This document shows, in pieces, positions 26,701 through 38,700 of a DNA stretch of 64,000 nt. The position numbers were made by a program, and so were the translations under genes. Where the stretch lies: the NCBI GenBank assembly GCA_008694505.1, contig VZDJ01007755.1, positions 9,314,334 to 9,378,333 of the forward strand, written 5' to 3'. The notes beneath the pieces were generated by a model. It saw only the letters and a list, made by a program, of their open reading frames with translations, made no database searches and was not told where the DNA came from. Every line of letters starts with the position of its first letter. Within the stretch, counting starts at the first letter, position 1. Source of the stretch: Cyanoderma ruficeps (Eukaryota; Chordata; Aves; Passeriformes; Timaliidae).

Positions 26701-29700
26701 ATGAAAATGCAAAATCAAGTAAAATCAATATATGTTTGCTTTGTTTACTCTTACTGATCTGATTTTGTGAAAGTTTTTATTGACAAATTGATTTCACCTG
26801 AAACATAGGAAAACCTGGAGACAAATGTTTGTGTCAGAGGACTTTGTGTGACTTCTCCTTCCTGCACTTGCATGAAAGAAGGCAGGTTTCTCACAGTCCA
26901 TCCCCCATTGTGCTTGGGATGGACACTTGCAAGACTGCCATGATCCTAGCTGCAATAGCACAGCATTCCTGGCCAGGGTAATCTGCTCTCAGTATGTCCT
27001 GTGATAGAGCGGTACAAGGATTACAGGACTGAAGGACTTGCTTTCTCAAAAAAGACTTCATTCATTTTCTACCACAGATGAATGGAGAAAAAACCGCAGC
27101 AGTGAAGAAAATTTAGAATACAAATGAGCACAAATTTAGAATATAAATTTAGAATAGAAATGAGCACATAACGCCTTCTGAGACAGCAGCACAATTATGG
27201 CTCTGGTGCTTCAGAAAGAGAAACATGAAAAAAATGGACTGCCTTAAAAGTTATCTGTCTCATGATGTACACCAAAGTTCATTTGCTTTTCTTAAAAACA
27301 GTGATGTTTTACAGTTTGAAACATCCAAAAGGGGCCTGGATAATGGACAGTTTTTTCATAAAAACTATCACTGAATCAGTAGGATGTTACTTACAGATTT
27401 GCCAGAAATGTGACAAGGACCTTGAGACGTTTAATTTCTAATCCCATGTATTCCTTCATATGTAGTAGTAAGTAAACTGAATTAATTCAGAAACTGGCTC
27501 CATTTAATGATATGCAGTAAACAAAGAATGGGAGATTTGGGGACAAAACACTGTGGGAAATGTGCTTCTTCTCAAGGTTTAAGAACATGTTTTGGTTCAT
27601 GGCTTACAAGCTTGCACCATTTTTAGGTAAGATGCAGGACTTAATCAGAAGGACTCTTAGGAGGGTGGTAGTAGGGATTAAAGGAGAAATTATCCCTCTT
27701 AGGTGTTCATAGGCCATGATCCAATGGGGATGATAGCACATAAAACATAACTGAAATATTTATTTTCCATTAAAATTGATATTTCACAATTAAATCATTT
27801 GGCTGAAGATTATTGGATTTACTGAATCCAGCTATCTACTGTTTTGTGAAGCACATCCAAGAATCTTGTTCATAACCTTTTTCAAATAAATGGAATGTGC
27901 CCAGCTAATGTAAGAATTCTCTTGCCTGTTTATCAGTTGAGATAAATAAGTATCCCTTTATTCTTGAAGAAAGGTCTGAGTCATGTCTTTTGTGTTACTA
28001 TTTATATTATAGTATGTGCAGAATCTTCCATACTATTTATAACAGCATTCCTAAAGTTTACTGCCCCATTGCTCAAATAAATTCTACAAATCCAACTGAA
28101 ATTAAGTGCCCCACATTTGTCATTTGTTTTCATGATATTCACCTGAAGGTCTCTGTAATAGCAATAAAGCTGAAAACTACTTGAGTAAAAAATGCCTTCC
28201 ATAATTCTCTTGCAATTACATGAATGAGGTGTTGATGAGTGAGAGGGAGTATACAACCAACAGTGAGAGCAGAATTTGACTCTGGTCACTGTAAAAAGGC
28301 AGCATTTCGAATTAAATTTCAGAACTAGTTTTAGAAATCTTTAAAGAAATAATAAATATTCCATTCCAGGCAAAAGGTGAATAATGAGAAATTTTAAATA
28401 CTTCAAATCTATTTACATATGTAGTGTGCAGATTGACATCAAACAGATTTTACGAGGACATGCAAACATAGATCTACAGACAAAAACTTAGCATGCAGAA
28501 CTAGGAAAACTCTATGCCTTTGCTGTTTGTATGTTTTTAATGGGCTTATCTTCACGTTTTACTACCATTTGTAGACGTCCTTATCTGCTTTGGGGTTTTT
28601 TGTCAGTTTTAGGAATCCCATTGTACAATGATTTGCGCATTTTTTTAAATGTCCAGTATTTGCAGTACTGCAGTTTCTGTAGAACCAAATTGATTTACAG
28701 TTACGCTCCTGAATTCCCCTGGACATTAATCTCCCTGGTTTAAGGGAGCAGCTGATGTAGATAAGACTTACAAGGGTGAATAACAGAGATGGGACATATG
28801 TGAGTAGACATTCTGGGATAGGAGTGAATGGCTGACTCTAGAGCGAAGAGAGGACAAAAATAGCAATTGTGACTAAATGCCAGACTCTAATTTTGGGAGC
28901 TAGTGCTTCCTTTTATGCCCATCTTTAGCAGAGTTAATAACAACACTGACTTTTAAAATGTACTAGTCCTGACAATGGCGGCTGACATGGTAAACTTCAC
29001 CAACCATTGTGAAAGCAGACCCTGGTAGGCTTTCTCTCCGGGGTCACTCCATTGTACTTCTAAACTGCCTGATGTCACAACCCACACCATTACTCAAGTT
29101 TTTGGTGAATGTTCCAGAATAAAACCTTGAAATTTCATATATACAAGACCAGATATTGTGTTTGTAACTAAAGTTGGGAGAATTTGAACATATATCAATT
29201 AATCTGCATTTAAGAAGACTATTATTTGCTATGTTCACATCAGAAGAATATTACTGGAATGAATACCAAGGCAAGTAAATGTTAAGTCATTGGTTTAAGT
29301 ATCCTTAGAAGCACTGTTTCAAGCCTAGACAAATAATTAAACATGGAAGCATTTATTAGACACGGGAGCAGAACTAGTGTTTTGGACTTGACTAGTGAAG
29401 TACAATAATATATCACAACATATTCCAATTTTCTGTATAAATAAAGCTGCAACGCCAAACAAAAATTTTATGGACAGCAAATAAGTCCAAAGAGACTAGA
29501 ACAGTGTTTAGGTCTACTCTTTGAGAGGATAAATTGACCAAGTAATTAATTATGAATTCTTAATTGCAGTCTATGCATAACCCTTAAGCTCTGGAGTATA
29601 CTTTGTGTTGTGGGAACTGAAAGGGCTCCCATTAGGCAGCGTAATGGGGAGCCTGGTAAACTCTGCTCTCAGAGCAAGAAGGTATGCCTGAGTACTTTCA

Positions 29701-32700
29701 GCATATTCTACATTCAGTAGATGGCAGTGGTATGCAGTGATATATTAATTCTGGATTTTCTCTTGAGCAGACACTCTTACCTCTGTGAATCCAAGCAGTG
29801 TTGATTTGGGGATTTATCTGAGGCTTTTTCTTCCCCAGAAAATACTGAGATACTAGAAAATTCTTCACTTGCTAAGGTAGAAAGTGACAGAAAATGAAAA
29901 AAAATTACTAAGTTATTGTAATCTTCATTAGACAGCACTTGGAGGAATCTGGAAAGTTTTGAATTTCAAACAGCAATACTACATCCAGAAAGGAATGTGT
30001 CTGTCTGGAGCATTGACTCATTTTCCATCTATGCTCAGTATGTACACATCAAAATCTCAAAACAAAAGTATTCAGTAAGTGGGAACTGTGTGTGTTACTT
30101 AACAGGAGTAGTAACACAGTGACTTCTTGGAATACTGCACACAGAAATAGATATTTTTCCCTTGCCTAAAGGAATGAATTGCAGATCTGGTGGGGGAAAG
30201 CAGGGTATGTGAGTTGGGGTAGGGGTATATAAACAAAGAAATTACTAAGACAATTAGAAATCATTGCAAAACTTTTAATTGTGGAAAGCTGGAAGAAAAA
30301 GAACAAAACAAAAGCAGAAATGCAGTTTATGTAGTAGAAATTGTAGATGAGTAGTCTAAGAGAATTAAAATACATCATTTAAGTAGTTATTGTCTCACAA
30401 GGAAGTTATTTCTAACACAAATAATATAAAATATTTAATGATTTGCGATTGATAACGATGGAAGGAGTTGTTCCTTGTTGCACAAAGGGTTTTTTTACCC
30501 CTCTCTATGGGAGACTGCAAAGGAAAAAGCATTAAATTTATTAGTCTGTGAACTGAGTGGTAATACAGCCACAAATTCATCCTAAGGATTGTGAGCACCT
30601 TTAAGGACCTTAAAATCAATTGGTGGTCCCTTAGTAGAGAATAAAAATGTCACACATTTTCAACAAAATGCAGACTCTGTTTCTCCACTGTTTCAGACAG
30701 ACACCACATGAGGAACCAGAGAAACATTTCAATTTATACTGATATGTGTATTGTGTACAGAGCAAAAATTAATATCATTCTGGTAGCAATGGCACAGCAG
30801 CATAGAAAACACAGCATTTCCAGCCTAGCCAAAGCTTCTGGAGTTCTCAGTTTTTCAGGTGAGGGCTTCGTCCAGTCCTGGGCCCAGAAGTAAGTTTTGT
30901 GCAAACTGGTCACAGCTGAAGTGTAATAATGAAAGGAGGAATTAAGACCTTTTAATTGGTTGGGCTACTGAAGAAAGAAGTATATGCTAATTGATTCAGC
31001 CATGCTTCATGTCATCTGCTGCTAAGGGATGTGTTAGACGCTGCTCACCCAAGCACCGTGAAACCTCGGTGTGGAAAGTGCCCCAGCCAGGGATTGGGAT
31101 CCAATCCCTGCCCACAGTGGTGACCACAGGTTTCTGCCTGCCTCTAGCAGTTATACCCAGGGCAGAGCTCTAAGCACACACTTCATGCTTCATTTACTCA
31201 CAGGGTATTTTATCTATATTCCAAGTATAGCACCTATTCTCTACTCCAAACCACGCTGAAATTTTATCAAATGACATTACCAATTTCTTCTCCACTAGAA
31301 TACCTTATCTTTGCTCTTTGAACTGTTTTCTATTTTGAGCAAAACTCTTTTTTTTAGACTGAGGAGGTACGTCTATTTCTAAAAGTTGTAGGAATAATTA
31401 TGTATGTAGATTAAATGCAGAGAAAGAATGTTTTGGGACATTAAGTTTTTGAATATATTTTTTATTTTTTTAAGCACTGTTTTTCTAGTGTTTCACTTGC
31501 ATTTGGGACAGTGAGAATACTTTCATCCTGGCATTGCAATGTCATTCTATTCACACATCGTCCTAGCATACCACTTTACTTGAGTATGATTATCTTGTTC
31601 TGGTTGAATTTCATCTCTGTTGCTTCGATTCTTCTGGGAACTTATAAAATTCCTTGCAAATTTACATTTGAAATATTTCATTACCACTTTTATCACCAAA
31701 CATTTTATTTTCTGTGCTAACTAAACCGTCTTGATATTGCTGAAAGCATGCAAACCTCCTCCTAGTAGTGCTTCACCTAGTATTGTTGCAGCAGGCAAGA
31801 GTTGCCATCTTTAGGCAAAATGGAGAATGTGTAGTAAAGAAAACTCCATCCAAATAAATGTGACTCGTCTGTGTAAGTACTTGAGATAGTTTTGCTGACA
31901 GTGTTCCAATATTTTTGCGATCATGATATTTCAATGATTGCAAGACTTATTTGTATACTATGAACCAATATAGCCTTGGTGTAAGTTGAAACTTTGGAGA
32001 GCCTTGTCCTTTAAAATGTCACATTTATTTAAAACTGCTAAAACATACTGTGTTGTTAGCAGTTTCATGACATGAAACGTTCTTTCTAGAAAACAAAACA
32101 AAACAAAAAACCCGAACCCACATGTTATTTTCATGCCAAAATGTTTTGGAAGCCTGCATCTGGCTTTATAATAGAAGAGTCAGCTACATCTTACTGCTGA
32201 CAGTTTTCTTCTGCCTTTTCACAGATAGAAACAAGAAAATGCACAACTGTAGTGGGTTGACTCTGGCTGGGTACCAGACACCCACCAATGCCACTCTATC
32301 ACTCCCCTCTGCAACTGGACAGGGGAGAGAAAATACAATGAAGTTAAGGATCAGGAGAGATCAGCCACCAAATACCGTTGTGGGCAAAACAGGCTGGAAT
32401 TAGAGATACTAGTTGAATCTACTTACAAAATCAGAGCAGGATAATGAGAAGTAATATAAAACCTTAAAAACACCTTCCCCCACCCCTCACTTCTTCTTAA
32501 CTCTACCTCCTTCCTCTCAGTGGCAGAGGGAGACAGGGAATGGATATTAGGTCAGTTAATTTCATGTTGTTTCTGCTGCTGTTCCAGTACGGTACGCCTC
32601 CCACAGGAGACAATTCTTCATGAACTTCTCCTGCTGGAGCCCACCCCATGAGGAACAATCCTTCACAGCCTGCTGCTGTGTGGGCCACTCTTGCATGGGG

Positions 32701-35700
32701 TGCAGTCCCTCAGGCACAGCCTGCTCCAGTGGAGGTCCCCATGGGGTCACAAGTCATACCAGGAAACCTGCGTGTGCTTCTCTGCTCCATCATGGGCTTC
32801 CTACAGGTTCACAGCATCCTCTCAGGCACCCACCTACTCTGGTGTGGGGCTCCTCCATGGGCTGCAGGTGGATGTTTTCATCCCCCTGGACTTTCATGGG
32901 CTGCAGGGGCACAGCTGCCTCACTGTGTTCTGCACCACCAGCTGCAGAGGAATCTCAGCTCCAGCATAATGGACCACCTCCTCCCTTTCCTCCTCCTTCT
33001 CCACTGACCTTGGTGTCTGCAGAGTTGTTCTTCTCAATGTTCTCAATCTGCTCTTCTCTGGCTGCAGTTACATCTGCACAATAACTTTATTTTGTTTTCT
33101 TCTTAAGTATGTTATCACAGAGGTGTTACCACCATTTCTGATTGGCCCAGTTTCGATCAGTGGAGCACTTTTGATGTCTGATTGACACTAATTCTCTGAA
33201 TAAACTAAAATTATACAAAAGTTGTCTGTTGGGAACATAAATGGAGATCTTGATTTTTTTTTTCTGCCTGAGGATGTGGAGGCTTTACGTTCCAAATCAA
33301 CAAACTGTTGCATGGAGTTGGCTTAAATCAGGGCTGTGGATCACAGTTCTTTTTATTTATACTCCATTAGGACATGAATGTTCCTGGCACAATTATGGTG
33401 ACATGATATGGAGACAGTGCAAACACAGGGTAAAAATCTGCACCTGCTGTCACAACTTTGCAGTCTGAGCAGACAAAACAGATAAACTGAAGGCACAGAA
33501 GGGTGAAAAAACCCATTGAAGGGGGAAAAAACTATGTCAAGTTGCAAGCTGATGACAAACCTTAGACCAGCTGTGCTTTATTTAATATCCTACCTTTTCG
33601 TCATTTCAGCCTAATTAGTGAAAAATTAAACATTTCTGTCAGCTGCTGGGTGCTGAATAATAACTGAAAGAACAATCTTCTGGGGAATTAGCTTTAAAAC
33701 AGTGGTTAAAGCAACTTTGTAAAGTTTATAACAAAATTTGAGAGAGGAGAGCTGGATCAGCTGTTGCTTACCTATTCCTGGCTCTGACCTTGCTGGATCT
33801 CCCCATCATCACAATTATCCCAGCTGGGATAAAACTCAGACAGATCTAGTCACCTCTTACCTAAAGCCAAGAGATCTCTGAAATGTCACAGCTTGATAAA
33901 ACTAACACTATGGATTGGTTTATAACCAACTTTGCATTATAAAATTAACCATTCTGTCTGTGAAGAAGAGCTGGAAAACCCTCTAAATTTGTCTTGTCCC
34001 TGGGGTTTATCATAAATATTCCTGCTATTTTAGACAGAAGAGCCAGTACCAAATCCATCATAGCACCATTAAATAGTTGCCCATTGCCAGTGCTGTCTGT
34101 GGAAGGACAGGGAATATTTTGCCCTAGATGAGTAAATATCTAAGGATACCTATAGAGGTCCTAAGGTAAATGAGAAACAAATCCTTGAAGTAAGGTTATC
34201 TATGATTATAAACGAGATTATGCCCAGAATGAACACAGGGTCAATAGCTCAACAGTGCCTTTTAACTCAGATGTACTCTGTGGTGAGCAGGGCAGACTTT
34301 GTAAGCCTGGACACAAGAATGCCACAGCTTAAATATTCTTCCAGCTGATTAAAACCAATGTTCATATATCCCATAGGATATATGCTGGCTGTATTTTAAT
34401 AGTTTATGTAATGTCTTGGGGCAAGAATGAGAGAAGAAGAAGAAGAAGAAGAAGAAGAGAGTAAGCACTCTCCACCCAATATTTTCCATTTATGTGGTTT
34501 CACACTTAGAACATTTTATTTTTTCATTTTCCTGTTTCTTTTCTAGTTTTTCCCAGTGTGACTTTGAGGCGTTTCTATTTTAGTAATACTTTGCCTATCT
34601 ATCTTATTAACGCTTCTGCTTTTCTTTTGTGAAATTAGTATGTTAAAGGAATTTGACTTGCATTGTGAGGATATGAACCTTTGCTGTGAAAGTGGACACA
34701 TTAATAGGTGATAGATAACAGGTGAAATATGACTGGAGCCACTAAGGACTTGTTAGAAGCCAGAAGAAGCAAGTTCAGCGGCTTTTTCGTGGTGATTTTT
34801 GGCTGCTTTATAGAAGAGCTTGTTAGAAGTATGTGTGGACTTGGTATCCTACTTCTGGCTGCAGTGTGATCGGAGTCAGTGGCACATACTCTATTCAAAG
34901 AAGATGTTCATTAGTTTGATTGAAATGCTAAGTCCTTTGAGACCTCAGACTCGCGGTTGTGTACAGACACAAGGGCTTGGCTACGCCGCTGGAAGAAGGG
35001 AGAAAATGAGTGTGCTTGTGTCGGGTAATTCGTAGTTCAGGGGGAGTTGCCTCTGCCCTTAGAGCCAGAAGCGCTCCAGTAACCCGTGCTGCCCGTGATT
35101 CTTATACAAACGAGCTTAGGTCGCTTTTGTGCGGGGCTGGGGGCTCGCCGATTGTGTTTCACCCAGCAAATGCACTGTGCTATTAGGCAAACGAGCACTC
35201 GAAGGAAGCGGAGCCGTGGGCACATGTTGAAAAGCTGATTGCTGCCCGGAGGGACAGCAGCCGCAGCAGGGGAGCAGCAGGCACGCAGGCGGTGCTTTTC
35301 AGCACACAACTGACCTAATTTTCCTCTTGGGGCAGGCCGGGCTGGGCTGGTGTGAACCCTGGCCCAGTGTGAGCTACTCGTGGAAAGCAGACTCTGCAGT
35401 GTTCCTTCTCAGGCTTACCAACACAGCTACAGCTGCAATTTTGTACTTGCAATGCCTAGCTCCTTGACAGAGCATCAATCTGTCCTCCTGTTCCACCTTC
35501 TGGGCGTTAAGGGGTGGGGTTTTGGCTGTATGCAGACTTTTCCTAAAGGATTTTATGGGGCAAATAGAGAATTTTATGGGGCAAATAGAGAATTTTATGG
35601 GGCAAAAAGCAACTACTGTTCCCACAGGAAATTCTATGTACTTTTCAAATGTCTGTATCTAAATGTTCTTTGTCTGAACAAGAGCGGTCAGTTCCTAGCC

Positions 35701-38700
35701 TATCCTTCACCAGGCTGTGTTTATTCAGCAGTACTTGTCCACTTGAGGCGTCTCATTCAGAACTCACACCAACTGTTCCCTATTTTGCCTTTTTGTATTC
35801 TTCATTCTGTATAATTCTGAACTACCTGACATTTTTCATCAGTGAAATTCTAAGTTTATTGGAGAAGGGGTGGCATTTCTTCTGTAATAAGGAAAGAAAT
35901 TAGTTAAAACTGATATTTTTAAGGAATCCTAAGTAAGGTAGGTCTCCTAACCTTGATGAGTTGCAGTGAGACTTGGGCATTTTTCCTTAAAATCCCAGCC
36001 TGAAAATACACCCATGTGACCTCTGAGAAACTACCTAAAGCCAGTGGTAAGAATTTGTCTTGGCAGATAACCAACATCTTCCTGTGGTATGAAAGAAAAC
36101 TAGCACTCTTCAGAGCTAAATGTTAATTCAGGTTGGGAATTGGAAAAAAAAAAAAAGTAGGAGAACACAAAGGTTTAAAATTACTTTAGATGTGAGAAAA
36201 TATTTTTAGTGAATAAATATATTTAACTGCAGGTCCTAATGCTGCAAATCGGTCATGTTCCTTGTATAACTGCTAGGGAAGGCTCTTTGAATTTGACTTA
36301 ACAGGCAGCTTGTTACTGTCTCCAGCAATTGCTGCAGGTACGCAAAAGTTTTGTAATGGTGTTTTCAGTGGAAAATTCGTGAGACTGGGGGGAGATGTAC
36401 TGCTTCCGAGGATGTTTACTTGCATCAAAAGTTTCTGCTGTCAGCTGGAGGCAGCGTCCCATTGAAAAAAAGAGGAAAAAAAAAGGAAAAATAACTTTAT
36501 TTTTTTTGTTAGTTCCCTTTTCTGTTCTTTATGATTCTTTTGTATGTTCTGAGGCTTCTACTCTCTTGTAATTTCTGGGGGGAAAAATGCCATAAATGGG
36601 AAGGAAATATTTTAAAATTCACAGCAGTTTTCACAAGAGACCATTTTTTACCAATATTGCAATTAAAATATGCATGGCCCATGTCTGTTTTAGATGATTT
36701 GTAGGAGATTTTTTTCTTCAGGTACTTGTTATTTCAAAACCCAAAAAGTGATACTAATTTGTATTTATGTAAGTATTTCACATAATTTCCTCAGGTACTC
36801 ACATGCTTGTAAAGTATGATAACGTATTTATATTATTTGCAGTATTTCTATACTTTCAGCCCCACTCACACCGAAGATGTGCAGAAATTAGTGTCAGAAA
36901 ATGATTGTGCATTATAGGATGACCATTTAGTATTCATCTAGGAATTACTTGAAATACTTCACAATGTTGTTCACTTACCCACACCCTCACAACTATTAAA
37001 AATTAAATCTATAGTTAGTTTGGGAAGCTATTCGGTCTCTGTACATCATACATCTTGGAATATTATGCTTTCAGAGCTTTTATTGTAATTCCTAGGGTAC
37101 ATAAATATAACTTTTTTCCCCTTCTCTCCTCAGAAATTTTTCCAAGAGATTCCAGTCTAAAAGACAAGTTCATAAAACATTTTACAGGTAAGACAGCTGC
37201 TTGTGTTTTCCCACATGTGCATATTCTAAGTAGGTACAAGTATCACACCACTAATTTTTTTGCGGCTTAACACCAAATTAACCTTTCCGAAGTTAAACTT
37301 GTATATTTTAGAACTAGAAATTTTTGAAGGACTCTAGTTTCATTGAATAATCAACTGAACTATCTGGCCTAAAATAACCATCAAAGTTAAAACATTATTT
37401 AAAAGTCATTGTTTAACTTTTATCCTCTTATTGTGCTTTCCGCATTTATTTTCACATTCACTAATTTTAGAACTTCTCATTGGACTACACATACCTTTAG
37501 GAAACAGACCTTTGTGACCAAGTAAGTTTTCACCAAATCAGGGAAGATTTTTTTGCTTCTGTCTCATGATGTCTACGTATGGATACTTATTTTAATAGTG
37601 GAAACAGATAGAACAAGGAAGGATTAAATTGGTGTAAATGAAAAGTAAAAATAACTTGCTGTTTCAAATACGAAAGTTTAAGATGATTACCGCCAGGTAA
37701 TAGAAAACTGAGGTGGAGTTGTATAATGCAATTAATTTTGGGATAGTACTGTAACTACTGAGAAAAACATTGTATTCTCTGAATATGTGCAATATGAGTT
37801 GCCAGTGACCAGGTGCTTGCACTCCTTTACCCTCCAGTTCCAGCTTTCTGTAACTCGGAAAAGTGAAGGTCTCAAAGTATGACACTGCAGATCTCTTGTT
37901 AATTTTCAAGGTTATTTGAAGTATTGAAACTAAAAACTAGAGAAATAGTTGGCCATCCGAGCATGAAAAGGAGAATTGAAAATAATTATGCATTTCCTCT
38001 TTACTGGAAATTTTGGGCAGTGCCTGACAATAAAGGAAGGTATTTGTTGTCTCTTTTGCATGGGGGAAGTGTATTCAAACCTTTGGGATAAGCACAACTT
38101 TAAGGAACTTTCTGCCAATGGCTCACTGCAACCCAACAGAATCTGCAGGAAATGTGCCAGAGCCAGCTGGCCCTTCACCCTGGCAGTAAACAAGAGTAAT
38201 TGTGAACCTGACCATTTTCAGTCCATAGGAGAAAGAAATTAACATAGAGCTTCAAACTATGGTGTGCTGTGTAGCACAGCAATACTGAATATTCCTCTCC
38301 TGGGAAGGACAGACAAGAAACATTTGTTTATGTTAGTACTTAATCCATTTCCTTTTCATTTTTAGCTTTGGAAACTCCTCAGCTACCATAAAAATCTCAA
38401 CATAAGAATCTGGGGAAGCAAAGTAATGAATATAGAATGAGTTTCATTAGTCAAAACCAGGGAAAAACAACCATGAGTTTTACAGAAGGTAATTTGAGAG
38501 TGGTAAATCATAGAAAAGAAAAAGAGAAAAAAAAATACTTGAAGGCCTGTCTCTAGAGCCATTCATTAAATTAATAGCCCTTTTCTGCATGAGTAGTTGC
38601 CATCAAAATTGCTGAAATTACTTGAGTGAGATTAGTTGGAATGAATGAGGAAAGCAGGATCATTCCAAAATACTGAAAGTTTCTTTGCTGGCTCAGAATT

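Larger units (their letters stand above)
11701..37133 (+). other. ALKAL1: ALKAL1 intron 2, about 25.4 kb
   Basis: The intron runs from the GTAAGAG donor to a strong acceptor with a long pyrimidine tract ending CTCAG at 37129-37133. After the GC-rich first 350 bases it is AT-rich. It holds hairpins, short tandem repeats, an old LTR copy at 32.2-33.2 kb, a GAA microsatellite at 34.4 kb, and a CpG-enriched patch at 35.0-35.3 kb. I found no other exon or gene. Stretches such as 18.9-20.2 kb and 21.3-21.7 kb have no repeat signature and could contain conserved regulatory elements, which cannot be tested here. Confidence 0.85.

Noticed and set aside
32620..33084. 154-codon + frame and its overlapping frames
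   Set aside because: They lie inside the old LTR copy, antisense to it, and reflect its repeated noncoding modules.
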